A stretch of DNA of 63,921 nt from Apopatocola sp963628785 (lineage in GTDB: Bacteria > Bacillota > Clostridia > Oscillospirales > Oscillospiraceae). Where the stretch lies: NCBI GenBank assembly GCA_963628785.1, contig CAVGGQ010000002.1:1-63921 (forward strand), read 5' to 3'. Shown piece by piece: positions 25,587 to 34,593 of the stretch. A program made the position numbers and the translations under genes. Position 1 is the stretch's first letter; each line of letters opens with the position of its first letter. The notes under the pieces are model-generated. The model ran no database searches. It saw only the letters and a list, made by a program, of their open reading frames with translations, and was not told the DNA's origin.

Positions 25587-26357
25587 TTATTCTTCCGTAT
25601 CCGTGAGCACACGGCTCACATCGTAATTTCCTTCCTCGCCGTCCACATGGATCTGCCCGTCGGAGCACAGCTCCAGTACAGAGAGAAACGTTGCGACGAG
25701 CTCACTGCGGCTTTTGCACACGCGGAACATATCGGCGAGCGACATGTGGCCGCCTTTATCGAGGAATTTGAGGATCTGTTCGCTTTTGTCGTGTACGCTG
25801 AAGATGATGGGTTTCGGGGCGGCGCGGCGGAGAGATTCGTTTTCCTCCGGCGGCGTTTCCCCCGAGCCGCGCAGCAGGATCTGTGCAAGCGCGGCAAGGA
25901 GCTCGTCCGGCGTGTGGCGGTAGTCGTACGGTTGATCCGGCAGAGGGAGCATGCCGCGCGTGTGCATCTTCATGCCATGCGCGGCCATGGTGCCGATCTC
26001 GGGCGCCACTTCGCGCACGGCTGCGATTGCATCGCGGTTTTTGAGCTGCTCAAGAGCGGAGACGAGGACTTCGAGTTCGGTCGGCTCTTTTTCCTCCGTC
26101 AGGAGCATTTTGGTTTTGATGTACATGAGGTGCGATGCCATCTGGACGAATTCGCTCGCAACTTCCAGATCCATCTCCTGCATTTTCTGCAGGTAGGCGA
26201 GATACTGGTCGAGCAAGTCGGAGATCTTGATATCGCGGATCTCGATTTTGTCCTTGGCAAGCAGCATCAGGATGAGGTCGAGAGGCCCGGTAAAATCCTC
26301 CAGCTCATCGCGGGAGTGGACAACGCCCTCAAGATGATAGCTCGGTTCCTGAATCAT
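25587..26357 (-). CDS. scpA: segregation and condensation protein A (kleisin)
   Basis: Kleisin subunit that bridges the SMC heads. The N-terminal domain contains the signature DFTGPLDLILMLLAKDKIEI (about 22-41) and DQYLAYLQKMQEMDLEVAS. The C-terminal winged helix is at about 185-245. At 256 aa it has normal length. It lies 14 nt after the M50 protease gene. Confidence 0.95.
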   Translation of the reverse strand: MIQEPSYHLEGVVHSRDELEDFTGPLDLILMLLAKDKIEIRDIKISDLLDQYLAYLQKMQEMDLEVASEFVQMASHLMYIKTKMLLTEEKEPTELEVLVSALEQLKNRDAIAAVREVAPEIGTMAAHGMKMHTRGMLPLPDQPYDYRHTPDELLAALAQILLRGSGETPPEENESLRRAAPKPIIFSVHDKSEQILKFLDKGGHMSLADMFRVCKSRSELVATFLSVLELCSDGQIHVDGEEGNYDVSRVLTDTEE

Positions 26358-26371
26358 TCCGTTCTTTGCCT

Positions 26372-27061
26372 TTACACAAAATGCGTCACCAGCCGAAAGC
26401 CCAGTTCGGCAATGACAAAAAGCTTATCAAAGAGCCATTCCGTCACTTTGGCCAGCGGTTCTCCGAGCACCTTTGCGGATACGAGGATGAGGAGGATGAC
26501 CATGCCGTAACGTTCATAGCGCATGAGCTTATAGTATGCCTCGTCCGAGACAAGAGAAAAGAGCACCTTGCTTCCGTCGAGCGGCGGGATGGGGATGATA
26601 TTGAATACCGCAAGAGCAAGGCTCAGGTAGGCCGTAGTCGAGAAAAAATCCAAGGCATAGCTTCCGACGGTGCCTCCGTGATAGTAGAGCGGATAAAAGA
26701 GCAGACCGTACAGGAAAAGAAACACCGCACAGATGATCACATTGCTGACCGGTCCCGCCAGTGCTGTGAGCGCCATGCCCTTTTTCGGGTTTTTGAAACG
26801 GCGCATGTTGACGGGCACGGGTTTGGCCCAGCCGAATTTGAAGACGACCATCATAAGAAGACCCATGATGTCGATGTGCTTCAGCGGGTTCAGCGTGAGG
26901 CGGCCGGCGTCCCTCGCCGTCGTATCGCCGAGGCGGTACGCAACATAACCGTGGGAGAGCTCGTGGAGCGTGATGCAGATGAGCGACGGGATCACGTTGA
27001 GCACCAGCTTCACCGGCACGCTCCAGTCGAGATTGTTCCAAATTTCAGCTAATTCGTTCAT
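26372..27061 (-). CDS. M50 family membrane metalloprotease
   Basis: Site-2-type protease of the rhomboid-unrelated M50B group. The zinc site HELSH (His33, Glu34, His37) lies in the first membrane segment and the third ligand Asp162 in IPIPPLDG. About five hydrophobic helices span the 229 aa. Such proteins usually sit just upstream of scpAB in Clostridia, with no firm function assigned. No Shine-Dalgarno precedes the ATG; TATAAT stands 5 nt upstream, so the message may be leaderless. Confidence 0.9.
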   Translation of the reverse strand: MNELAEIWNNLDWSVPVKLVLNVIPSLICITLHELSHGYVAYRLGDTTARDAGRLTLNPLKHIDIMGLLMMVVFKFGWAKPVPVNMRRFKNPKKGMALTALAGPVSNVIICAVFLFLYGLLFYPLYYHGGTVGSYALDFFSTTAYLSLALAVFNIIPIPPLDGSKVLFSLVSDEAYYKLMRYERYGMVILLILVSAKVLGEPLAKVTEWLFDKLFVIAELGFRLVTHFV

Positions 27062-27066
27062 ATAGG

Positions 27067-27072
27067 ATTATA
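27067..27072 (-). promoter_or_regulatory. TATAAT -10 element abutting the M50 protease start
   Basis: On the minus strand TATAAT is followed by CCTAT and then the ATG at 27061. Transcription starting about 7 nt after the -10 would begin at or next to the start codon. A good -35 is not evident; TTTGCA lies 14 nt upstream. Confidence 0.5.
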
Positions 27073-27101
27073 TTAACAAATTTCTCTGCAAAATACAACA
27101 G

Positions 27102-27680
27102 TTAAATATTGTTTTCGATGAATCCGAGAAGCTCGTGCCGTCCGACTTTGGCGGTGCAGGAGTACAAAACCAGCGGGAAATCCTCGTCAATGCCGAAAAC
27201 ATCGCGGATCTTCGCAAGATTCGGCTCGATTTCGTTTTTTTTGAGCTTGTCGCATTTATTGGCGACAATGACGAACGGTCGCCCCGCATCAAAGAAATAC
27301 TCCGCCATTGTCACATCGTCCGCCGTTGGGGCATGGCGCGCATCGACGATGAGAACGCCTAAGGTGAAGAGGTTCGGTTCCTGAAAGAAATCCTCCATGA
27401 GGATGCCCCATCGGCGGCGCTCATCGCCCGACACGCGGGCGTAGCCGTAGCCGGGCAGATCGATGAAATAGGTGCCGTCCACATCGAAGTAGTTCACCTG
27501 CACGGTCTTCCCCGGTGTGTCGCCCACACGAGCGAAGTTTTTGCGGTTTAAAAGGGAGTTGATTACCGAGGATTTGCCGACATTCGACCGTCCCGCGAAC
27601 GCGACGGCCGCGCGGCCGTCGCGGTAAAAGCCCTTCTTGTCGGCGGCGGAGCGCAGAAACTGCGCTTTTTGCGTATTCAT
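27102..27680 (-). CDS. engB: ribosome biogenesis GTPase EngB/YsxC
   Basis: Essential GTPase for assembly of the 50S subunit. The P-loop GRSNVGKS lies at 30-37, DLPGYGYA gives the G3 region, and NKCDKL the G4 motif. I chose the ATG at 27680 (192 aa), which overlaps the lon stop as ATGA. The lon-engB pairing is conserved in Firmicutes. Confidence 0.96.
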   Translation of the reverse strand: MNTQKAQFLRSAADKKGFYRDGRAAVAFAGRSNVGKSSVINSLLNRKNFARVGDTPGKTVQVNYFDVDGTYFIDLPGYGYARVSGDERRRWGILMEDFFQEPNLFTLGVLIVDARHAPTADDVTMAEYFFDAGRPFVIVANKCDKLKKNEIEPNLAKIRDVFGIDEDFPLVLYSCTAKVGRHELLGFIENNI

Positions 27681-30031
27681 TCCGCGCTCTTCTCCTTTGC
27701 CGGACGGAGGGCTTTTTCCAGCACCTCGTCCATATGTGAAACCGGTGTGAAGGTGAGCGCATCGCGCACTCTCGGATCCATCTCCGCGAGGTCGCTTACA
27801 TTGCCCTCGGGAATGAGCACCTCGCGGATACCGATGCGGAGCGACGCCATGGCTTTTTCCTGAATGCCGCCGATGGGCAGCACACGCCCGCGCAGCGTGA
27901 TCTCGCCGGTCATGGCGATGTCGCAGCGCACGGGACGGTCGGTAAGCGCGGACACGACGCAAAGGCAGATGGCAGCGCCGGCACTCGGGCCGTCCTTCGG
28001 CACGGCGCCTTCGGGGAAGTGCAGGTGAATATCGGTCTTTTTATGGAAGTCTGGGTCGATGCCGAGCTCCGTGGTACGGCTGCGGATGTATGTCACCGCT
28101 GCGTGGCAGGATTCCTTCATCACATCGCCGAGGTTGCCGGTGAGTTCGAGGCGGCCGCTGCCTGGGACGACGGCGCACTCCACATCGAGCACCTCGCCGC
28201 CGACGCTCGTCCAGGCGAGGCCGTGCACGAGGCCGACAGAGTCGGAGATGAAGTTGACTTCGGGCTTGAATTTCACGGGGCCGAGCCACGTCTCGAGCTC
28301 ACCTGCGTTCAGACGAAGGCTCCTGCGTTCGGCGGAGGCGATGCCGCGCGCTGTTTTGCGGCATACGGCGGCCAGCTCGCGTTCGAGCATACGCACACCG
28401 GACTCGCGCGTGTAGAGGGCGATGATCTCACGCATGGCATCGTCACTGATGCGCAACTGATGGCCGGTGAGACCGTGCTTGGCTCGCTGCTTCGGAAGCA
28501 GATGCTGTTTGGCAATCTGCAGCTTTTCCTCGTCCGTGTAGCTGCCGAGCGTGATAATCTCCATACGGTCGAGCAGAGCGCGGGGGATGGTGTCCGTGGT
28601 ATTTGCGGTCGTTATAAAGAAGACTTCGGAAAGGTCGAAGGGGATCTCCAAAAAGTGGTCGCGGAAGGTGCTGTTCTGCTCGCCGTCGAGCGCTTCGAGA
28701 AGCGCCGCGGAGGGGTCGCCGCGGTAGTCGGAGCCGAGCTTGTCGATCTCGTCGAGCACGAGCACCGGGTTGCTGGTGCCGGCCTGCTGGATGCCGGCAA
28801 TGATGCGTCCCGGCATGGCGCCGACATAGGTTTTGCGGTGGCCGCGGATCTCGGATTCATCGTGTACGCCGCCGAGGGAAATGCGGGCGCATTTGCGGTT
28901 CGTGGCGCGGGCGATGCTCATGGCGATGCTCGTTTTTCCGACGCCGGGAGGGCCGACGAGGCAGAGCACGCCGCCCTTGACCTGCGCCGAGAGCCGGCGC
29001 ACGGCGAGGTATTCGAGAATGCGGTCCTTCACTTTTGTGAGGCCGTAGTGGTCTTCGTCGAGGATCTTCTGCGCGTGGGCAATGTCCGTGACATCCCTGG
29101 TTCGTGTGTTCCACGGAAGCTCCAGGCAGACATCGAGATACGAGCGCAGCACCGTACTCTCCGCCGAACCGAAGGGCTGCTTGGAGAGGCGCGAGAGCTC
29201 TTTGAGGAGCTTCTTTTCGATCTCCTCATCGAGTTCGAGCGCCGTGATCTTCTCGCGGTACTCCTCGATTTCATCGGTCTCGGAGCCTTCGCCGAGTTCC
29301 TCCTGAATGACGCGCATCTGTTCGCGCAGGAAGTAGTCCTTCTGGCTCTTCGCCACGCGCTCTGCGGCGGTGGACTGCAGGTTTTGCTGGATGTTCAGGA
29401 TCTCGAGCTCACGGTGGAGCATATCGCAGAGCATGTTAAGGCGCTTCATCGGGGAGAGCTCTTCCAGCAGGAGCTGCTTTTCCGCGGGCTGCAGAAAGAC
29501 ATTCTGCGCGATATAGTCGGAGACAAAGCCGGCGTCTTTGCTTTCCGCCGAGCGCAGGAGTATCTCCGGGCCGACAGAGCCGGAGGCGGAGGCATATTCC
29601 GCGAAAAGGTCGTTGCACGAGCGGATGAGGGCGGTGCACTCGAGATCCGAGGTATCCTCCTGTACATCCGCCATGGGCTGTACATTTGCCCACAGCGAGG
29701 GAGCCTCCGCTGTGATGCGCAGGAGCTTTGCGCGGTAGAGTCCGTCGACGATGCACTTCACATTGCCCCCGCCGGGTCCGCGCAGGATCTGGCTCAGGCG
29801 GCAGACGGTTCCGACATCATAGAGGTCTTCCCGGTGCGGCGCGTCGCAGGTGATATCCCGCTGCGCAACGAGGAAGATCATGCGGTCGGTGCCGATGGCG
29901 GCGTTGAGCGCTGCCATGCTCATCGGGCGCTCCACATCGAAGTGCAGCACCGTTCCCGGAAACACCGATACGCCGCGCAGGGCAAGCGTCGGCAGAGTCA
30001 TGATTTTATGGGTAAGGGTAATATCAGCCAT
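27677..30031 (-). CDS. lon: ATP-dependent Lon protease
   Basis: AAA+ serine protease that degrades misfolded and regulatory proteins. An N-terminal substrate-binding domain (about 10-200) and coiled region precede the ATPase with Walker A GPPGVGKT and sensor motifs. The protease domain has the Ser-Lys dyad Ser683 (KDGPSAGAA) and Lys726 (IQEKAMA). I chose the ATG at 30031 (784 aa), which has GGAG 6 nt upstream; an in-frame ATG at 30085 has none. It lies downstream of clpX with a hairpin between them and is coupled to engB. Confidence 0.97.
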   Translation of the reverse strand: MADITLTHKIMTLPTLALRGVSVFPGTVLHFDVERPMSMAALNAAIGTDRMIFLVAQRDITCDAPHREDLYDVGTVCRLSQILRGPGGGNVKCIVDGLYRAKLLRITAEAPSLWANVQPMADVQEDTSDLECTALIRSCNDLFAEYASASGSVGPEILLRSAESKDAGFVSDYIAQNVFLQPAEKQLLLEELSPMKRLNMLCDMLHRELEILNIQQNLQSTAAERVAKSQKDYFLREQMRVIQEELGEGSETDEIEEYREKITALELDEEIEKKLLKELSRLSKQPFGSAESTVLRSYLDVCLELPWNTRTRDVTDIAHAQKILDEDHYGLTKVKDRILEYLAVRRLSAQVKGGVLCLVGPPGVGKTSIAMSIARATNRKCARISLGGVHDESEIRGHRKTYVGAMPGRIIAGIQQAGTSNPVLVLDEIDKLGSDYRGDPSAALLEALDGEQNSTFRDHFLEIPFDLSEVFFITTANTTDTIPRALLDRMEIITLGSYTDEEKLQIAKQHLLPKQRAKHGLTGHQLRISDDAMREIIALYTRESGVRMLERELAAVCRKTARGIASAERRSLRLNAGELETWLGPVKFKPEVNFISDSVGLVHGLAWTSVGGEVLDVECAVVPGSGRLELTGNLGDVMKESCHAAVTYIRSRTTELGIDPDFHKKTDIHLHFPEGAVPKDGPSAGAAICLCVVSALTDRPVRCDIAMTGEITLRGRVLPIGGIQEKAMASLRIGIREVLIPEGNVSDLAEMDPRVRDALTFTPVSHMDEVLEKALRPAKEKSAE

Positions 30032-30103
30032 AGTTTCTCCTTCATGTTGCAGCACTGCAGACGGGGAAAAATCCGCCGTCGGCATGGTGCGGTGCTGCTA
30101 TAG

Positions 30104-30133
30104 CAAACGAGCGGGGACGAGCCCCGCTGTTTG
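30104..30133 (-). terminator. stem-loop between clpX and lon
   Basis: Arms CAAACGAGCGGGG / CCCCGCTGTTTG pair with one mismatch around a short loop, immediately after the clpX stop. The minus-strand downstream tract (CTATAGCAG) lacks a T-run, so this is a weak terminator, an attenuator or an mRNA 3'-end stabiliser. A further imperfect hairpin lies in the lon leader. Confidence 0.55.
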
Positions 30134-31393
30134 TTACGCAATGTCGGCGTTGTTGTTGCGAAGTGTCACGGGCGGCGTACCGTTCTTCACGCAGTCCGCC
30201 GTGACGATGACACGCTTGATGCTCTTGTCCGAGGGGACGCGGAACATGATGTCGGTCATGATCTTCTCGAGAATACTGCGCAGTCCGCGTGCGCCGATCT
30301 CCATCTCGAGTGCCTTGTCGGCGATGGCCTCGATGGCGGCTGGCTCGAACTCGAGCTTCACATCGTCGAGCGCCATGAGGGCGACATACTGTTTCGTGAT
30401 GGCGTTCTTCGGCTCGGTCAGGATGCGCTTGAGCGCTTCGCGGTCGAGCGAATTGAGCGGCGTAATCACGGGAAGGCGGCCGACAAGCTCGGGAATAATG
30501 CCGTATTTGATGACATCATGCTGCTGCACGCGTGCGAGGATCTCGCCGAGGTTTTTTTTCTTCTTGCTGGAGATCTCCGCGCCGAAGCCCATGCTCTTGC
30601 GGTCGAGGCGGTTTTCGATGATCTTGTCGAGTCCGTCAAACGCGCCGCCGCAGATGAAGAGGATGTTCGTCGTGTCGATGTGGATGAACTCCTGCTGCGG
30701 ATGCTTGCGTCCGCCCTGCGGGGGCACGGCGGCCACGGTGCCTTCGAGGATCTTCAGCAGTGCCTGCTGCACGCCCTCGCCGGAGACATCACGCGTGATG
30801 GACACATTCTCGCTCTTGCGGGAAATTTTGTCGAGCTCATCGATGTAGATGATGCCGCGCTGTGCGCGCTCCACGTCGAAATTTGCCGCCTGCAGAAGGC
30901 GGAGAAGGATGTTCTCCACGTCCTCGCCGACGTAGCCGGCTTCCGTGAGCGTGGTGGCATCGGCGATGGCAAACGGCACATCGAGCACACGGGCAAGGGT
31001 CTGCGCAAAAAGCGTCTTGCCGCTGCCGGTCGGCCCGATAAGGAGAATGTTGGACTTCTGCAGCTCAACATCGGTCTTTTTGCAGTAATAGATGCGCTTA
31101 TAGTGGTTGTAGACCGCCACGGAGAGCGCGACCTTTGCCGCTTCCTGACCGACAATGTGCTCGTCGAGCACTTTTTTTATCTCCGCCGGCTTCGGAAGAT
31201 CCTTTATCGGCGGGGAACTGATCCGCTCTTCGGAAAGGCTGTCCTCTTCGGGCATGTCCTCCTGCACGATGTCCATGCACAAGCGCACGCAATCGCTACA
31301 GATATAAGAGCCGTTGCCGGCGATCAGTTTTGTGACCTGGTCCTGCGTCCGCCCGCAGAAGGAGCAGCGAACGCGTTTATCGTCTCTTGCCAT
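30134..31393 (-). CDS. clpX: ATP-dependent Clp protease ATP-binding subunit ClpX
   Basis: Hexameric unfoldase that feeds substrates to ClpP. The N-terminal zinc-binding domain has Cys10, Cys13, Cys32 and Cys35. The AAA+ core has Walker A GPTGSGKT (120-127), Walker B IYIDELDK, and a ClpP-docking loop that reads MGF in place of the common IGF. At 419 aa it has normal length. It lies 14 nt after clpP. Confidence 0.97.
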   Translation of the reverse strand: MARDDKRVRCSFCGRTQDQVTKLIAGNGSYICSDCVRLCMDIVQEDMPEEDSLSEERISSPPIKDLPKPAEIKKVLDEHIVGQEAAKVALSVAVYNHYKRIYYCKKTDVELQKSNILLIGPTGSGKTLFAQTLARVLDVPFAIADATTLTEAGYVGEDVENILLRLLQAANFDVERAQRGIIYIDELDKISRKSENVSITRDVSGEGVQQALLKILEGTVAAVPPQGGRKHPQQEFIHIDTTNILFICGGAFDGLDKIIENRLDRKSMGFGAEISSKKKKNLGEILARVQQHDVIKYGIIPELVGRLPVITPLNSLDREALKRILTEPKNAITKQYVALMALDDVKLEFEPAAIEAIADKALEMEIGARGLRSILEKIMTDIMFRVPSDKSIKRVIVTADCVKNGTPPVTLRNNNADIA

Positions 31394-31407
31394 AAGCTTC
31401 CTCTGAA

Positions 31408-31989
31408 TTATCTTTTGTAAATGACCTTATCGATGAGGCCGTACTCGCGCGCGTCTTCGGCGATCATCCAGTTGTCGCGCTCGGAATCCGCCTTGATCTG
31501 CTCGGGGGTCTTGCCGGTGATCTCCGCAAGGATGCGGTTCTGGCGATCCTTCACCTTCAGGAAATGCTCTACATCGATCTCCATGTCGGTGACTTTGCCC
31601 TGCGTTCCGGCCGAGGGCTGATGAATCATGATCTCCGCGTTGGGCAGCGCAATTCGCTTGCCTTTGGCGCCCGAGGCAAGCAGGAACGCGCCCATAGAGG
31701 CCGCCATGCCGATGCAGATGGTCGATACATCACACTTGATGTACTGCATCGTATCGTAGATGGCCATACCGTCGGTCACGGAGCCGCCGGGGCTGTTGAT
31801 GTACATCTGAATGTCCTTATCGGGATCCTGCGCTTCGAGATAGAGAAGCTGTGCCACGACAAGGCTGGCGGAGGTGCTGTTGACCTCTTCCCCGAGGAAG
31901 ACGATGCGGTCGTTCAGCAGGCGGGAAAAAATATCGTAGGAGCGCTCCCCGCGGGAGGTCTGCTCCACAACATACGGTACAAGACTCAT
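31408..31989 (-). CDS. clpP: ATP-dependent Clp protease proteolytic subunit
   Basis: Serine protease that forms the double heptameric chamber. The catalytic Ser98 is in GMAASMGAF and His123 in MIHQPSAG; Asp is in the C-terminal third. I chose the ATG at 31989 (193 aa), which starts the conserved MSLVPYVVEQTSRGER and has AGGAGG a few nt before. It lies between tig and clpX in the usual quality-control operon. Confidence 0.97.
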   Translation of the reverse strand: MSLVPYVVEQTSRGERSYDIFSRLLNDRIVFLGEEVNSTSASLVVAQLLYLEAQDPDKDIQMYINSPGGSVTDGMAIYDTMQYIKCDVSTICIGMAASMGAFLLASGAKGKRIALPNAEIMIHQPSAGTQGKVTDMEIDVEHFLKVKDRQNRILAEITGKTPEQIKADSERDNWMIAEDAREYGLIDKVIYKR

Positions 31990-32033
31990 ACTGTAAGTCC
32001 TCCTTTTGAGAAAAGTGCACGGAATAGGCTTTG

Positions 32034-32062
32034 CGGGAAAAGGCGGAAATCGCCTTTTCCCG
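32034..32062 (-). terminator. perfect 12-bp stem-loop between tig and clpP
   Basis: Arms CGGGAAAAGGCG / CGCCTTTTCCCG enclose 5 nt. The hairpin lies 24 nt past the tig stop. On the minus strand it is followed by CAAAGCC, not by a T-run, so it may tune tig against clpP expression or protect the tig message rather than terminate fully. Confidence 0.6.
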
Positions 32063-32086
32063 TGGGTATTCGGATGTAACGGGGAA

Positions 32087-33394
32087 TTACTCGGCCTTTT
32101 CCTCGGCGGGCTCTTCCTCTTTCTTCTCGACGGCGACGCCGCTCTCGGCGATGAGAGCAACGGCGCGGTCGCGGCGCAGCTGTTCGGTGAGGCCCTCGAC
32201 GTCGATGGCCTTCTCCACATCTTCGACCTTCATGCCGTAGGCCTCGGCGAGCTTTTCGTACTCGGCCTTGAGGTCATCCTCGGTGATCTCGATGTTCTCC
32301 GCTTTGGCGACGGCGGCAAGCAGGAGCTCGGTGCGGGTCTGCTTCTCGGCGGTCGGGCGGGTGGTATCACGGAAGCTCTGCACATTGGTGCCGATCATGC
32401 TGAGGTAATCCTCAAACTTGAAGCCCTGGTTGGCCATGTAGCGGGCATACTCGTTGAGGATGCCGTCCATGCGCTCCTCGATCATGGAGGCGGGGATATT
32501 GACGGTCATGTTGGCGGCGGCAGCATCAACGAGAGCGTCCTCGAAAGCGTTCTTCGCGCCAGTCTCCTTCTCCTTGACGGCGTTGGCACGGATGTCGGCC
32601 TTCAGCTCATCGAGGGTATCAAAGTCGTTGTCCTTTGCGAACTCGTCGTCGAGCTCGGGCAGCTCTTCGACCTTGACGGCGTTGCACTTTACATGGAACA
32701 CGACGGCCTTGCCGGCGAGGTCTTTGGCATAGTTCTCGGGGAAGGTGATGTCGAGGTCGCGCTCATCGCCGGCAGACATGCCGACGACCTGGCTCTCAAA
32801 GCCGGGAACGAAGCTGTTGGAGCCGAGGACGAGATCCTGGTTCTCTGCGGTGCCGCCGTCGAAGGGGATGCCCTCGAGGGTACCGCAGTAGTTAATGTTC
32901 ACGGTGTCGCCGTCCTGCGCGGCGCGCTCAACGGTGACGATACGGCCGTTCTGCTTGCGCAGACGCTCGATGTGGCTGTCGACATCTTCGTCGGTGACTT
33001 CGACAGTGGGTTTCACGGCCTCGAGGCCCTTATACTGTCCGAGAGTGACCTCGGGATAAACATCGGTGCTGAAGCTCAGAAGAGCGCCGTTTTCCTCGGT
33101 GACCTTCGCATCAAGCATGGAGGGACGACCGACGGTCTCGAGCTTTTCCTCGGAAACGCCGTACGCGAAAGCTTCGTTTGCGGCATCTTCGAAAGCGTCC
33201 TCATGGAAGACATTCTTGCCGTACATGCCCTCGATAACCATGCGGGGGGCTTTTCCCTTGCGGAAGCCGGGAACCATGATGCGGCTGCGGGCCTTGCGGT
33301 AGGCGCCGTCCACGTACTTCTCAAACTCGGCGGCGTCGAGCTCGACATCAAAGGTAACGGTATTCTTTTCTTTGTTGGTGTTCTTGACAATCAT
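32087..33394 (-). CDS. tig: trigger factor
   Basis: Ribosome-bound chaperone with prolyl isomerase activity. The ribosome-binding signature GFRKGKAP lies at 43-50 in the N-terminal domain, followed by an FKBP-type domain (about 155-240, including INYCGTLEGIPFDGG) and a helical C-terminal arm with a Glu/Lys-rich end. At 435 aa it has normal length. It heads the tig-clpP-clpX-lon-engB set and has its own promoter about 90 nt upstream. Confidence 0.97.
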   Translation of the reverse strand: MIVKNTNKEKNTVTFDVELDAAEFEKYVDGAYRKARSRIMVPGFRKGKAPRMVIEGMYGKNVFHEDAFEDAANEAFAYGVSEEKLETVGRPSMLDAKVTEENGALLSFSTDVYPEVTLGQYKGLEAVKPTVEVTDEDVDSHIERLRKQNGRIVTVERAAQDGDTVNINYCGTLEGIPFDGGTAENQDLVLGSNSFVPGFESQVVGMSAGDERDLDITFPENYAKDLAGKAVVFHVKCNAVKVEELPELDDEFAKDNDFDTLDELKADIRANAVKEKETGAKNAFEDALVDAAAANMTVNIPASMIEERMDGILNEYARYMANQGFKFEDYLSMIGTNVQSFRDTTRPTAEKQTRTELLLAAVAKAENIEITEDDLKAEYEKLAEAYGMKVEDVEKAIDVEGLTEQLRRDRAVALIAESGVAVEKKEEEPAEEKAE

Positions 33395-33482
33395 TTTGGG
33401 GGTTACTCCTCTCTATATTTCAGCTTCTACTGAATACAATATGATAATGATGAAAAAAGTGCCGGAAACGGCAAGCCGATGT

Positions 33483-33511
33483 ATTATATCAAATTCAAAA
33501 ATAAAATGCAA
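33483..33511 (-). promoter_or_regulatory. promoter for tig
   Basis: On the minus strand TTGCAT (33506-33511), 17 nt, TATAAT (33483-33488). A short hairpin TGCCG/CGGCA followed by TTTTTT (about 33452-33473) lies at the start of the leader; it could also end transcription coming from the phosphoesterase gene upstream. Confidence 0.7.
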
Positions 33512-33515
33512 CGGA

Positions 33516-34205
33516 TTATCGCACCTTAAATGGGATAAAATCGAGAAAATCTGCCGAAATCAGCCGATATTTCACACCGTCGCTCTCTCCGTTGAACGCT
33601 GTGCGGCATCCGTATCCATGTATATGACCATAGTAGCACTCATGCACGCCGTACTTTGCGAGCATTGCGAGGATCTCCGGACAGGTGTAGCGCAGGTACA
33701 GCGGCGGGTAGTGAAGGAAAACGAGTTTCTCCCTCTCCCCCGCACTTTTGAGTGATGTTTCGAGGCGGCCGACTTCGCGGAGAAGGATCTTGGTGTCGTG
33801 ATCCGTGCCGGTCTCTTCATCCTTGAACCAGCCGCGCGTACCGCACAGGGACACATCGCCCCACTCGGCGGAGTTGTTGTGCAGGAGCGACACCGTGTCG
33901 AGACGGTTCTCTTTGAAAAAGGCGTTCATCTTTGCCGCCGTCGTCCACCAGTAGTCGTGGTTGCCCTTGACCATGAGCTTCCGTCCGGGGAGGCTGTTGA
34001 TAAATTGAAAGTCCGGCAGTGCCTCCTCGAGGCTCATTGACCAGCAGAAGTCGCCGCAGATGACACAGGTGTCGTCCTCATGCAGCAGGTCGAACCCGTG
34101 GCGGATCTTGTCGGTATAGCCGACCCAGCGTCCGCCGAAAGCTTCCATGGTCTTCTCCGGCGCTCCGATGGCAAGATGCAGGTCGCCGATTGCAAAAAGG
34201 GACAT
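33516..34205 (-). CDS. calcineurin-like metallophosphoesterase
   Basis: Binuclear-metal phosphoesterase of 229 aa with the standard motif series: GDLHL (7-11), GDFCWS, KGNHDYWW, LHYPPLY and GHIHG near the C terminus. No signal peptide or membrane segment is visible, so it is cytosolic. The family includes nucleases, nucleotidases and phosphatases, and the substrate cannot be read from sequence. It follows the yraN gene by 16 nt and lies before tig. Confidence 0.9.
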   Translation of the reverse strand: MSLFAIGDLHLAIGAPEKTMEAFGGRWVGYTDKIRHGFDLLHEDDTCVICGDFCWSMSLEEALPDFQFINSLPGRKLMVKGNHDYWWTTAAKMNAFFKENRLDTVSLLHNNSAEWGDVSLCGTRGWFKDEETGTDHDTKILLREVGRLETSLKSAGEREKLVFLHYPPLYLRYTCPEILAMLAKYGVHECYYGHIHGYGCRTAFNGESDGVKYRLISADFLDFIPFKVR

Positions 34206-34221
34206 ACTCCCTCCTTTTCCG

Positions 34222-34593
34222 TCAGTCCAGAGTAAAAGCGTTTTCCAGGTGGTGAATTTCAGGCGATGCGGTCGCCGCTCCCACAGGAGCGTAGATTTCG
34301 ATCACATCGAAGCGCGGCTGCAGCTTCTGCGGATGCGTCTGCAGCCACCGCTCCGCAGCCGCCGTGATGCGACGGCGTTTGGAATAGGTAACGAATTCGC
34401 GTGCCTCGGCAAAGGCGGCGTTTTTGCGCAGCTTTACCTCCACGAACAGGATATATTTCCGGTCGGCGGCGATGATATCGATCTCGCCGAGGCGGGTACG
34501 GTAGTTCATGCCGAGGATGCGGCAGCCTTTTTTGCGGAGGTAGTCCGCCGCAACGACTTCGCCGAACCGGCCGAGCAGCATCGTGCCGCTCAA
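34222..34593 (-). CDS. YraN family protein (predicted endonuclease)
   Basis: UPF0102/YraN protein of 123 aa with a restriction-endonuclease-like core GEIDIIAADRKYILFVEVK (about 31-49), holding the PD-(D/E)XK-type residues Glu32, Asp34, Glu47 and Lys49. A tyrosine/basic segment near residue 70 (TYSKRRRI) completes the family signature. Function is not established. It overlaps rnhB by 4 nt, a common pairing. Confidence 0.92.
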   Translation of the reverse strand: MSGTMLLGRFGEVVAADYLRKKGCRILGMNYRTRLGEIDIIAADRKYILFVEVKLRKNAAFAEAREFVTYSKRRRITAAAERWLQTHPQKLQPRFDVIEIYAPVGAATASPEIHHLENAFTLD

